DNA from: Verrucomicrobiaceae bacterium
GTDB lineage: Bacteria; Verrucomicrobiota; Verrucomicrobiia; Verrucomicrobiales; Verrucomicrobiaceae
Reading direction: 5' to 3'
Assembly (NCBI GenBank): GCA_016795485.1
Contig: JAEUHM010000004.1
Location: forward strand, 1 to 64,000
Length of the DNA stretch: 64,000 nucleotides
Numbering within the stretch: position 1 is the stretch's first letter; each line of letters opens with the position of its first letter. The notes under the pieces are model-generated. The model saw only the letters and a program-made list of their open reading frames with translations, was not told the origin of the DNA and did no database searches. The position numbers and the translations under genes were made by a program. This document shows, piece by piece, positions 22,101 through 30,216 of this stretch.

Positions 22101-22209
22101 AGGCTCGATTGAAAATGCAGCGATGAATCTCCGCACGGTCAATGTGCTTGAGGGCACCTACCCTGCATTCGACAACCGGAAGAGGAAGTATTTGGAACCT
22201 GCAATTTAA
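19129..22209 (+). CDS. TrlF-type PHP-domain / SMC-like ATPase
   Basis: 1026 residues from ATG 19129; a GTG at 19099 is possible. The N-terminal PHP phosphoesterase domain starts WDLHIHTPAS (metal-binding His19, His21) and contains RGSDAH. An ABC/SMC-type ATPase follows: Walker A IIGNKGSGKSALAD near residue 365, a long coiled-coil region (about residues 480-780, rich in Glu, Lys and Ala), signature LSPGEKGALLLVF, and Walker B IIIDQPEQNLDNES. The architecture matches TrlF-family proteins, found in mobile and defence islands and thought to act on nucleic acid. Adjacent to vapBC. The coiled-coil region has lower GC than the flanking genes, consistent with acquisition. Confidence 0.85.
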   Translation: MKTSPTNTIGSEWRKWDLHIHTPASFHWKGERLPDGPQEARDKVLSDVVDAMNATDVAVFGIMDYWTFDGFIAIRDYLRRHPEKAKKCVLPGIEVRVEAPTNFRLNCHAIFSESISDDRLREFLATLQFRGLKKAPTRGAFIELGRALGTDKRAIHGMPDAKDTDEEKMLLLGLKTAELTRDSFEDAIAKFEKDGCLFILPFDTSDGAVKLDWKKHAFSDISLMQSADVFEAKDPELINLFLGRGNIDAELAANFLKSLGGRSKPVVRGSDAHAIGEYGKYPNDKITWLKADPNFAGLKQVCHEPSERCWIGVKPPKLENVESAPTKHIRSLKIEKLPEAKTDEKWFQAVDLSFNPGLVAIIGNKGSGKSALADILALLGNTRSDCMEFLNAERFRRSRGVSESFSATIEWHDGGTAQRLLSENSDTAHPERVRYLPQSAIERLCNEIAASGGTAFESELKKVIFSHVPLDDRIGKASLDELLAYKTTTIAESIDRLRSKMSALNREIVVGETATTAAAKAALTNELSLRQAELVAHEKTKPTDVPPPVPPTDDSPAAAAANELKAALEEISGIKKTIEDEEKKRAEVIAQKAAFERLAEKLKNLQATFDAFIAENQPEFAASGFDLGKMATLKIDSSELVKRGSVIANEVERITLALGAPGEAGLLADFARKQALISELRSKLDAPQKAYQQYLVESEAWTKRKADIDGDDNAPGTIKFLEAQIRAAGTTIPENLATWRIERTKLAQEIHGEIVRIRKEYESLYKPVQEFATSNSTASEALKIEFDAFLMMDGFEERFLALINQGRRGSFYGAEEGRKTLRQIMRDCDANDGKSMDEFLTHMLHALQFDIRGGHEEPTATEITSQLARDVKLADIYDFIFSLKYIEPRYTLKLAGKEISRLSPGEKGALLLVFYLLLDKEDVPIIIDQPEQNLDNESVVSLLAECFKRARDRRQVIIVTHNPNLAVFCDADQIIYSEIDKADGNLVSYSSGSIENAAMNLRTVNVLEGTYPAFDNRKRKYLEPAI

Positions 22210-22265
22210 GATTCGCGCCATTATGCGCATCTCATTGCAATCGTTTTCAGTGCCATCCTCACCGC

Positions 22266-23573
22266 ATGACCACCACCTCACCCGACATCGGAGACCGTGT
22301 CCGCAACCGGGTCATGGCGCGGCTGATGCCGTATCTCGTGCTGCTCTACATTGTCGCCTATCTGGACCGCGTGAACGTGAGCTATGCGGCGCTGGAGATG
22401 ACGGCTGACCTGGGCTTCTCGGCGGCGACTTATGGGCTGGGAGCGGGGATTTTCTTTGTGGGATATTTTTTGTTCGAGATCCCGGCGGCGGTGATGGCGC
22501 AGCGGCAGGGCGTGCGGCGGCTGGTGTGCCGCATCATGGTCACTTGGGGCATTCTCGCGATGGGCATGGGCTTCATTCAAAACGCGGCGCAGTTTCACAC
22601 GCTGCGTTTCCTCATCGGCGCGGCGGAGGCGGGCTTTTTCCCGGCCATGATCGTGTATCTCGGGCAGTGGTTCCGCGCGGCGGATCGTGGGAAGGCGGTG
22701 GCGGTGTTCATGTCGGCCATTTCACTGGCGATGGTGATCGGCGGGCCGGTTTCAGGAGCATTGCTGAAAGTGGAATGGCTGGGCCTGGAGGGCTGGCGCT
22801 GGCTCTTCATCCTCGAAGGTCTCCCTGCGGTGGTGCTCGGCTTCTCGGTGCTATTTTATCTCACGGAGCGGCCCGAGAACGCGAAATGGCTGCCCGACGA
22901 TGAAAAGGCCTGGCTGATCGCTGAACTCGGGCGCGAACGGCTGGCGCGTGAGGCCGCGCAAACACAAAAGCCCTCCATCGCGCTCGCGCTGCGCGATCCG
23001 CGTGTGTGGTTGTTCGCGGTGGCGTATTTCTTCGGTCTCATCGCTTCCAACGGCCTCGGTTACTGGTTGCCGACGATGGTGAAATCGTGGTCCGGCTTCT
23101 CCAGTTTCACCGTGGGCTTGATCGTGAGCCTGCCGTATTCGCTCGGCGTCATCGCCAAGGTGCTCGCGGGCTGGTCCTCCGACCGCATGGGCGAGCGGCG
23201 CTGGCACACGGCGGGCCTGCAGCTGCTCGGCGGCGCGGGTCTGGCGGCGCTGACGTCGGTGCAGGCGCATTTTGCCATCGCGCTCATCTGCCTGTGCGTC
23301 GCGGTGATCGGCCTCACTGGCTACACATCGAGCTTCTGGGCCTACGCCACGAGTTTTCTCGCGGGAACGGCCAACGCCGCAGCCATAGGCCTCATCAATA
23401 GCATCGGCAATCTCGGCAGCTTCGCAGGTCCGTATGCGATGGGCTGGCTGAAGGAGCACACCACGGGCTACACAGCAGGAGTGCTGGTGCTGGCCGCATC
23501 GAGTGTGATCACCGCGCTGCTGGTGCTGGCCGCAAGACCTTCCACAACCCGGCACGTTAAGGTGGCTTCATGA
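22266..23573 (+). CDS. MFS transporter, anion:cation symporter (ACS) type
   Basis: 435 residues with about 12 membrane segments. The opening RLMPYLVLLYIVAYLDRVNV is the ACS-family signature seen in hexuronate, galactonate, tartrate and phthalate permeases, followed by GYFLFEIPAAVMAQR and GAAEAGFFPAMIVYLGQWF. The substrate is probably a carboxylated sugar or organic acid. Its stop overlaps the start of the ceramidase-like gene by 4 bp, and it leads a four-gene coupled operon. Confidence 0.9.
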   Translation: MTTTSPDIGDRVRNRVMARLMPYLVLLYIVAYLDRVNVSYAALEMTADLGFSAATYGLGAGIFFVGYFLFEIPAAVMAQRQGVRRLVCRIMVTWGILAMGMGFIQNAAQFHTLRFLIGAAEAGFFPAMIVYLGQWFRAADRGKAVAVFMSAISLAMVIGGPVSGALLKVEWLGLEGWRWLFILEGLPAVVLGFSVLFYLTERPENAKWLPDDEKAWLIAELGRERLAREAAQTQKPSIALALRDPRVWLFAVAYFFGLIASNGLGYWLPTMVKSWSGFSSFTVGLIVSLPYSLGVIAKVLAGWSSDRMGERRWHTAGLQLLGGAGLAALTSVQAHFAIALICLCVAVIGLTGYTSSFWAYATSFLAGTANAAAIGLINSIGNLGSFAGPYAMGWLKEHTTGYTAGVLVLAASSVITALLVLAARPSTTRHVKVAS

Positions 23574-25090
23574 AAGTGTTCATCGTCATCCCCTGCCTGC
23601 TCCTCGCTTCCTGGCTGCACGCTGCCGATCCCGTGCTCAAAGCCGCCGCGCTGGAGTTTGACCTCGTGCCCGGCACCGGCGGGCCGACTTCCAGCAAGGT
23701 GGGCGCGCTCGTGCAAAAGGTCGAGGGACCGCTGAAGACCACCGTCACCTTATTGGAGGGGAATAGCGGACGCGTGTGCATCATCGCGTCGCACATGAAC
23801 TCGCCCAAGGGCGCGAACATCAGCCCGCTGATCCGCCGCACTGCCGCCGAGGCGCTGGACATGCCGTTCGAGCGTGTGCTGCTGATGCTCTCGCACAACC
23901 ACACGGACCTCAATCTCGTCAGCAATCACATCGAGGCCTATTCCGCCATCTCGATGAAACCGGAAGAGTTGCCGGAGCCAAAGCTCGTGCCCGCAGGCGA
24001 GGATTTTCTCAAACAACTCACCGCCACGGCGAAACAACTGCCCGCGCGGCTGCAACCCGTCACCGTGTGGTGGGCCATGGGCAGCGAGGGCCGCATCAGC
24101 TACAACCGCAAAGGCTACCGCGCTGATGGCAGCACCTATTTGATCCGCGAGGAGGACCGCGACCTGCTCGGCACCGACTTCAACGGCGACATGGACCGCG
24201 AGGCACCCATCGTCGTGCTCAAGAACACAAAAGGCGAGGTCGTCACCGCGATCACGCACTTCACCGCGCACCCGTGCTCCTGCTTTCACCCCGAGAAGCC
24301 GATCATCTTTGGCGATTGGCCGCAGGTGGCCTGCGAGCATCTCGCGCAGCACTTTTCGCCGACCAAGCCCATCGCTGTGAGCTTCCTGCAAGGCTGCGCG
24401 GGTGACGTGAACTCCAAAGGCATGTTTCGTGGCGATGCGGATCTCTCGCGAAAATACGGCCGCATGCTCGCGGACAGCTACATCGCCGCTTTGGCCGATT
24501 TGAAGCCCTCGAAGCGCGACGGGCTCGATTTCGCCATCGAGCAGGTGCGTATCCCGCTCGCGCCTTTGCCGCCTGCGGACGTTTTGAAGGCCGAGATCGC
24601 CGAAATGGAGGATTTCATCAAGCGCGCGACCGCAGGCGATGAAAACACCCTGCGCTGTCTCGGGCATAATTTCCCACGCGAGCTCACGCCGGCGTATCGC
24701 GGCAAATTGATCGAGATGATCCTGCCGTGGAGCCAGTGGGCGCTCGAAATGCATCAACAAGGCAAAGCAGGCAGCGTGGCGAAAACACTTGATGTGGACA
24801 TCCAGGTGCTGCGCATCGGCGATGTGGGCATCGTCGGGATGCCGTTTGAGCCATTTCAAGGCATCGGCAGGCAAATCCGCGCCGGATCGCCGCTGCCGCT
24901 CTCCCTGCCCTGCGGCTACACAAACCTATCCTACGGCTACCTCACCGACGGCGCGAACACCAACCCCGACCACGGCGAATACATGAGCGCCCACTATCGC
25001 TACAGCAAGTTCCGCGCCCCTTACGCCAAGCCTGCGGGCGACGTGATCGCCACGCAAGCCCTCGAAACCCTCCGCCGCTTTGCCAAATGA
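23570..25090 (+). CDS. Exported neutral/alkaline ceramidase-like protein
   Basis: 506 residues with signal peptide MKVFIVIPCLLLASWLHAA. Motifs of the neutral/alkaline non-lysosomal ceramidase family: LEFDLVPGTGG, MLSHNHTD (metal-binding His), ITHFTAHPC and LQGCAGDVN. Family members are zinc amidases; in this lineage most are uncharacterised and shorter than true ceramidase (about 650 residues), so the substrate may not be ceramide. Coupled to its neighbours by ATGA overlaps on both sides. Confidence 0.8.
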   Translation: MKVFIVIPCLLLASWLHAADPVLKAAALEFDLVPGTGGPTSSKVGALVQKVEGPLKTTVTLLEGNSGRVCIIASHMNSPKGANISPLIRRTAAEALDMPFERVLLMLSHNHTDLNLVSNHIEAYSAISMKPEELPEPKLVPAGEDFLKQLTATAKQLPARLQPVTVWWAMGSEGRISYNRKGYRADGSTYLIREEDRDLLGTDFNGDMDREAPIVVLKNTKGEVVTAITHFTAHPCSCFHPEKPIIFGDWPQVACEHLAQHFSPTKPIAVSFLQGCAGDVNSKGMFRGDADLSRKYGRMLADSYIAALADLKPSKRDGLDFAIEQVRIPLAPLPPADVLKAEIAEMEDFIKRATAGDENTLRCLGHNFPRELTPAYRGKLIEMILPWSQWALEMHQQGKAGSVAKTLDVDIQVLRIGDVGIVGMPFEPFQGIGRQIRAGSPLPLSLPCGYTNLSYGYLTDGANTNPDHGEYMSAHYRYSKFRAPYAKPAGDVIATQALETLRRFAK

Positions 25091-25749
25091 AAGAGATGTA
25101 TGCTGAAATCGGCGCGAATGCGCAAATCGATCCCGATGTGATCCTCGGGTATCGTTATCCAGGTGACTCGCAGCCCACGCGCATCGGCGATCACGCCATC
25201 ATCCGCAGCGGCAGCATCATTTACGCGAACACGACCATCGGGCATCGCTTTCAATGTGGGCATAAGGTGCTCATTCGTGGCGAGATCGTGATCGGCGACC
25301 GCTGCGTGGTGCATCACAAATGCACATTGGAGGGCAGGCTCAAGATTGGCAACGGCGTGAAGATCATGGCGCACGTCTATGTGCCCAGCCGCACCACCAT
25401 CGGCGACTTTGTCTTCATCGGCCCAGGCACCACGTTTTTGAACGCCAAGTATCCCATGCGCGAAGGCACCGTGCAGGGCGCGACCATCGAAGAGCACGTC
25501 TGCATTGGTGGCGGCGTCACGATCTGTCCCGGCGTGCGCATTGGGTGCGGTAGTTTTATTGCAGCAGGTGCTGTGGTGAACAAAGATGTGCCTCCAGGCA
25601 CTCTCGCGATGGGCGTTCCCGCACGTCACCAGCCGTTGCCGCCGAATATTTTGCCCGAAAACCTTCTGGAAGAGCTCTTGCCGCAAACCGACCTCTTCGG
25701 CGCACCGCACGACGATTCCTGGAAAACTGAAAACTGGCCTCAATCATGA
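25087..25749 (+). CDS. Left-handed beta-helix acyltransferase
   Basis: 220 residues built from hexapeptide repeats ([LIV]GxxxxI pattern): IGDHAIIRSGSIIYANTTIG, IRGEIVIGDRCVVHH, IGNGVKIMAHVYV, IGDFVFIGPGTTF, IGGGVTICPGVRIGCGSF. This is the LbH trimeric fold of O- and N-acetyltransferases, like WbpD or sugar acetyltransferases. C-terminal GVPARHQPLPPNILPE is typical of the fold's exit. Coupled by ATGA overlaps to the ceramidase-like gene and to the next gene. Confidence 0.85.
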   Translation: MKEMYAEIGANAQIDPDVILGYRYPGDSQPTRIGDHAIIRSGSIIYANTTIGHRFQCGHKVLIRGEIVIGDRCVVHHKCTLEGRLKIGNGVKIMAHVYVPSRTTIGDFVFIGPGTTFLNAKYPMREGTVQGATIEEHVCIGGGVTICPGVRIGCGSFIAAGAVVNKDVPPGTLAMGVPARHQPLPPNILPENLLEELLPQTDLFGAPHDDSWKTENWPQS

Positions 25750-26414
25750 AAAACACCCTCACCGCCCTCCTTCTCGCCTCCACGCTCGTTTTAGCCGCTG
25801 ATCCTGTGCCGCCAACCACGCAACTTTGCACCGTGGACAAGCTCATCTCTGCCGAAAACTTCGATAGGCCCGAATCCTTCGCGAAGGAGAAGCAGTCCGG
25901 CACGGATGGCTGGCGCGGCGGCATCGGCACGTGGAGCATCAAGGACGGAGCGGCCTACGCGGTGCAGGAAGGTCCGAGCGAAAAGCGCCCGAACGGCCAC
26001 GAGGCCGTTTGCGAGCACATCGTGGACCTCGGTGACTATGTCTTGATCGCCGAGTTCAAGCTCGGTCCCTCGCCGCAGATTGGTTTTGTGTGTCGTGACA
26101 CGAATAAACCGAACCTCCATCAAGGCCGCGCCATGATCACGCCCACGGCCATCTGGATTCAAAAGATGAGCGGCATCGCCAAAGAGACGCGGCGCGAGGA
26201 ATTGAAGAAAATTGAGGTCAAACTCGATCCCAACACCTGGCATCGCATCACCATCGAAATCTGCGGCGACCGCTTCCTCGCGAAAATCGACGACCATGTC
26301 CTCGAAGCCAGCCACGAGCGTTTCAAGGAGCGCAAAGGCCGCATCGGCTTCGTTGCGCGTGCCGAAGGTGCCCAGTTTCGCAACGTGGCGCTGTGGAGCG
26401 CGAAGGCGAAGTGA
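25746..26414 (+). CDS. Exported LamG/DUF1080-like protein
   Basis: 222 residues with signal peptide MKNTLTALLLASTLVLAA. The mature part is a jelly-roll-like domain resembling DUF1080 (3-keto-disaccharide hydrolase-like): IGTWSIKDGAAYAV, YVLIAEFKLGPSPQIGF, LDPNTWHRITIEICGDRFLAKIDDHVLE, KGRIGFVARAEGAQFRNVALW. Likely glycan-binding or hydrolytic; the activity is not readable from sequence. Last gene of the operon that starts with the MFS transporter. Its signal-peptide coding stretch is nearly identical to that of the gene at 15295. Confidence 0.75.
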   Translation: MKNTLTALLLASTLVLAADPVPPTTQLCTVDKLISAENFDRPESFAKEKQSGTDGWRGGIGTWSIKDGAAYAVQEGPSEKRPNGHEAVCEHIVDLGDYVLIAEFKLGPSPQIGFVCRDTNKPNLHQGRAMITPTAIWIQKMSGIAKETRREELKKIEVKLDPNTWHRITIEICGDRFLAKIDDHVLEASHERFKERKGRIGFVARAEGAQFRNVALWSAKAK

Positions 26415-26421
26415 GTGTGAC

Positions 26422-28215
26422 TCACCAACGCGGCACGACGGTCTTCAAGTAGTCTTTTTGATAAGCTTCCAGCTCCTTGCGAGTGATCGCAGGAGCTTTG
26501 GGATCGGATATGGCGGCCTTCACGTAGCGGATGATGACACCGTGCGGATCGGGCTTCGCGGCGGCAGAGCGGATGCGAAGGTAGCTGAGGCCATTGAGGG
26601 TGCGGTGACGGAGTTTGTGAGTGGCGATGAGCTGATCATCGAGTCGTTGCTCGCACTCGCCGCGAGTGAGGTCCCAGCGGAGGGAAAGCGTGTGCCAGGA
26701 GTCGGGTTTGGCAGTGTCGGTGGTCACGCGGGCTTGGAACATGGCGAGATCCTCGCCAAGTGTGTTTGAGGGGTCGAAGAAGCGGTCGTTCAGCGAGAAG
26801 ATCGCGCCTTGTGAGCCAGCAGAAAGACGGATGCGGGCGGTGAGTTCACCGCGCCAGCCGTTGGGCAAGTTCCAGACGGCGGTGTCGGGTTCGTCAGGGT
26901 TGCGCACATGTAGGCCTTGTGTGCCGGGTTCATCGGGTGTTTCGATGAGTTCGCAGCCGATGCGACGCGCACGCCACCAGCGTTTCGCGGGGCCGGTGTG
27001 CTGATAGACGGCCCATTGCGCGAGACCGTCGCGGAAGTCGCATTCGGCGGTGGTGGCGGTGATCCAGTCGGGATCGACGAGGATGGGATTGCGTCCGCCT
27101 TTGCCCTGGCCGGCGAGGACGACGATTTGACCGTCTTCGGTGAATGCGGCGAGCGGATAAGCCGTGCCGCGATCACCGTTGGCGGCAGGATTGTCATTGC
27201 GGCGATGATCGAGGTAGATCTCGCGAAATCCCTGCCATGTGCGGCCATCATCGTCGGAGATGGCTATGTGCAAGGCATCGCGCCCGCCATACACGCCCAC
27301 GCCGTCGTGCTTGGGAGGCAGTTCGCAGTTGTTCCAGGTCAAAACGAGACGTCCATCGCGATGGCGTAGCAGGTTCGCGGGTCCGGTGGAGGTGCGGAAG
27401 CGTGAAGGCGCGGCGGCGGACCAACTGGTGCCGTTGTCTTTGGAAAAAGACTCGTAGAGACAACCGGCCTGCGAACGCATGAGCATCCAGATCGAGCCAT
27501 CGTGCAGCTCTTCAAAGCAAGGCTCGCAGGCACCTTCGTTCGAGCCGTTGTAGCCTTCGTAGCAGGGCGAGGTGAGCTTGGAAGCACTGAGCTGCCAGCT
27601 CGCGCCACCGTCATCAGAATACTCGATCACCGTCTCGTGGCGACCCGTGGGCGGAACGGCTTTCGCATGTGGCAAAAAGCTGCCATGCGGAACGAGCAGC
27701 CTACCGCTGACAAGTCGCTGATATTCCATCTGCGAGCCGTTGTAGCCTCGCCAAGTCCGCACCGGCTCGGAAACGGCCTGCGCATTCCCCTGGCGATACC
27801 ACACATCGAGATGCATCGGCAGACCAATGCGCACGGCGTCCTCTTTGCTGTGCTTTTCAGCTTTCACCGTGATGCTGCGGACGGTGCCATCGGCTGCGAG
27901 CAACGTCTGCGTGTTGTTGAGCAAGCCGCTGTCGATGAGCTCTTTCGATTGAGCGAGGCTTTCGGGCAATGCGGGCCGCAGCGTGTGTTTTTTGCCTTTT
28001 GCGTCCGGCAGACTCAGTGGCTCGGCGCTGGGTGCGTAGGGATTGTAGAAGCAAAATGTGCCATCTTCACGCCGCAGGATGGCAAAGCCCGATCTCGTGC
28101 CGCTCGGCGCGGTGGGATCATGGCCGGCATCTTCGAGAAAAAGCATGCGCGGCGGCTCGGCAGCACTGCAAGCAAGGCATAACGCCAGCGTGGCGCATGG
28201 AAGGAAGTGGTTCAT
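26422..28215 (-). CDS. Exported BNR/Asp-box sialidase-like protein
   Basis: 597 residues with signal peptide MNHFLPCATLALCLACSAA. Three Asp-box motifs (SxDxGxxW) are visible: YSDDGGASWQL, FSKDNGTSWSA and ISDDDGRTWQG, indicating a six-bladed propeller of the sialidase superfamily. A C-terminal jelly-roll-like region follows (about residues 400-570). It may be an exo-alpha-sialidase or a related glycosidase. It converges on the 25746 gene with 7 bp between stops. Confidence 0.85.
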   Translation of the reverse strand: MNHFLPCATLALCLACSAAEPPRMLFLEDAGHDPTAPSGTRSGFAILRREDGTFCFYNPYAPSAEPLSLPDAKGKKHTLRPALPESLAQSKELIDSGLLNNTQTLLAADGTVRSITVKAEKHSKEDAVRIGLPMHLDVWYRQGNAQAVSEPVRTWRGYNGSQMEYQRLVSGRLLVPHGSFLPHAKAVPPTGRHETVIEYSDDGGASWQLSASKLTSPCYEGYNGSNEGACEPCFEELHDGSIWMLMRSQAGCLYESFSKDNGTSWSAAAPSRFRTSTGPANLLRHRDGRLVLTWNNCELPPKHDGVGVYGGRDALHIAISDDDGRTWQGFREIYLDHRRNDNPAANGDRGTAYPLAAFTEDGQIVVLAGQGKGGRNPILVDPDWITATTAECDFRDGLAQWAVYQHTGPAKRWWRARRIGCELIETPDEPGTQGLHVRNPDEPDTAVWNLPNGWRGELTARIRLSAGSQGAIFSLNDRFFDPSNTLGEDLAMFQARVTTDTAKPDSWHTLSLRWDLTRGECEQRLDDQLIATHKLRHRTLNGLSYLRIRSAAAKPDPHGVIIRYVKAAISDPKAPAITRKELEAYQKDYLKTVVPRW

Positions 28216-28288
28216 GTTTGGGATGATTCAGAAACGCGGCTGGATGTCGAGTCTGTGCCGGTCATCTGTGTCAAACCAACGCCTCTCC

Positions 28289-28729
28289 ATGAAAAATCTC
28301 CTTCTGATGTTCTTTGGCGGCTTATTCATCGTTTCCATGGCCGCCGCTCCAACTGACATGAATCACGCCACCGCCCTCTCCACCTACGTCGAGGCCCTCA
28401 ACACGCATGCGTGGGACCGGATCGCCCCACATGTCGCGGAGGACGCCGTGTTCATTTTCACAGAAGACACCTTCACGGGCCACACCGCTGCCAAAGCCGC
28501 TTTTGAGAAGACCTTCGCACTCATTCATGACGAGCACTTCAGCCTTCACGACATCGACTGGACGGTCGTCACCGATGATGTGGCGGCCTGCCGCTACGAA
28601 TTTCGCTGGAAAGGCCTCATCAGCGGTCAGGAAGCCTCCGGCGGCGGTCGCGGCACCACGATCCTGCGCAAGGCGAAGGACCGCTGGCTCATCACGCATG
28701 AGCATCTCGGGCCTTATCCTCGGAAGTGA
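28289..28729 (+). CDS. Exported NTF2-like (SnoaL/DUF4440) protein
   Basis: 146 residues from ATG 28289, chosen because it yields a signal peptide (MKNLLLMFFGGLFIVSMAAA). The NTF2-like cone fold is suggested by YVEALNTHAWDRIAPHVAEDAVF, FTEDTFTGHTAAKAAFEKTF, and the terminal strands RKAKDRWLITHEHLG. DUF4440/SnoaL-like proteins have diverse or unknown roles. Separated by 44 bp from the Gfo/Idh gene. Confidence 0.75.
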   Translation: MKNLLLMFFGGLFIVSMAAAPTDMNHATALSTYVEALNTHAWDRIAPHVAEDAVFIFTEDTFTGHTAAKAAFEKTFALIHDEHFSLHDIDWTVVTDDVAACRYEFRWKGLISGQEASGGGRGTTILRKAKDRWLITHEHLGPYPRK

Positions 28730-28773
28730 AGTCTGAGTGATTGAGGCATTTCCAACGTTTGATCGCTCGCACC

Positions 28774-30201
28774 ATGAAATCACCTGCCTCCTCCCGTCGT
28801 CACTTCGTCAAACAAGCCGCTGCAGCCGGCTTGAGTTTCAATTTCCTTCCTGCTTACCTCACGAGCGCACGCGCGGCTGACAATCCGAAGCTGCCGCCGA
28901 GTCGGCGCATCAATTTGGGCTGCATTGGCATCGGTGGACGTGCGGGGAGTGTGATTCCGGGGCTGACGGCGGATGGCATGGCGACGCCGGTGGCGTTCAC
29001 GGATGTGGATTTTGTCACGGCGAAGAGTTTGGAGAAGAATTTGAAGGCGTTTCCGGACGTGAAGCGCTTTCAGGATTTCCGCGAGATGCTCGACAAGATG
29101 GGCAAGGATATCGACGCGGTCAGCGTGGTGACGCCGGATCACACGCACTTCGTCGCGGCGATCAGCGCGATGGCACTTGGCAAGCATGTGTATGTCGAAA
29201 AGCCGCTCACGCACACCTTTGAAGAGGCGGAGATCCTCATGCGTGCGGAGAAGAAGTTCAAAGTGGTCACCCAGATGGGCAATCAGGGCCACACCTCGGC
29301 CGGAGCGGAGCAGTTCAAGCAAATGCTCGCCGCAGGCATCGTGGATGACATCGTGAAGATCGACGCATGGAAGTCGCCCTCGCTGTGGTTCATGAACGCG
29401 ACGGAGCGGGCGCTCGTGAAGGGCTATCCAGCGGAGGAGCCGAAGCCCGAAACGCTGAACTGGGACCTGTGGTGCGGACCGCAGGAGGTGAAGCCTTACA
29501 GCAAGATGTATCATCCCTTCAACTGGCGCGGCTTCCACCTCTACGGTGGCGGCATGTTTGGCGATTGGGGTGCCCACATCATCGACTTTGCGCATCATCA
29601 TCTGAAGCTCGGCCTGCCCACCCGCATCACGCCGCTGGAGCTCGCTGACTACAACAAGATCAGCTACCCGCTCAGCTCGGACATCCGCTTCGAATTTCCG
29701 GCCCGTGGCGAGAAATTGCCCGCTGTGGAGCTGCATTGGAAAGCCGGTGGCGATATAAAAGTCGAGATTGAAGAGAAGTTTGGAGATCCCGGTCCAGACG
29801 GGAAGGTGCTTATTCCAAATCCAGGCGCGACCGGATCGCTTTTGCACCGTAAGCAGGGCGATTACCTCGTGCAGCGTGGTTCTCACGATCGTCACTCGAC
29901 GGTGTATCCAAGAAGTAAGATGGTTGAGTTCAAGGATGCCGTTGCACTTAACAAGCCGAAGTATAACCACTTCGAGAGCTTTATTCACGCTTGCATGGGT
30001 GAAGGAATGACGGAGTCGCCTTTCAGTGTTTCAGGGGAGCTCACGCAGGTGCTAAATCTCGGAACGATTGCCGAGTATTTGAATGTCGATTTGAAGTTTG
30101 ATCCGGCCACTAAGTGCTTTATTGGCAACGACGAAGCTAATGCGCGTCTCGCGGGGCCGGCTCCACGTGCGGAGTGGGCAGATTGCTACAAGCTGGCGTA
30201 A
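28774..30201 (+). CDS. Tat-exported Gfo/Idh/MocA-family oxidoreductase
   Basis: 475 residues from ATG 28774. A twin-arginine leader (SSRRHFVKQAAAAGLSFNFLP) precedes a Rossmann fold with INLGCIGIGGRAGSV and the family motif VEKPLTH (catalytic Lys of EKP). The C-terminal domain contains GDWGAHIIDFAHH. Such proteins oxidise or isomerise sugars with tightly bound NAD(P), and the Tat route fits export of the folded cofactor-bound protein. Many Verrucomicrobia carry large numbers of these paralogues, probably for polysaccharide catabolism. Codon use becomes visibly more AT-rich towards the end of this gene. Confidence 0.9.
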   Translation: MKSPASSRRHFVKQAAAAGLSFNFLPAYLTSARAADNPKLPPSRRINLGCIGIGGRAGSVIPGLTADGMATPVAFTDVDFVTAKSLEKNLKAFPDVKRFQDFREMLDKMGKDIDAVSVVTPDHTHFVAAISAMALGKHVYVEKPLTHTFEEAEILMRAEKKFKVVTQMGNQGHTSAGAEQFKQMLAAGIVDDIVKIDAWKSPSLWFMNATERALVKGYPAEEPKPETLNWDLWCGPQEVKPYSKMYHPFNWRGFHLYGGGMFGDWGAHIIDFAHHHLKLGLPTRITPLELADYNKISYPLSSDIRFEFPARGEKLPAVELHWKAGGDIKVEIEEKFGDPGPDGKVLIPNPGATGSLLHRKQGDYLVQRGSHDRHSTVYPRSKMVEFKDAVALNKPKYNHFESFIHACMGEGMTESPFSVSGELTQVLNLGTIAEYLNVDLKFDPATKCFIGNDEANARLAGPAPRAEWADCYKLA

Positions 30202-30216
30202 ATTGAATTTCTCAGC

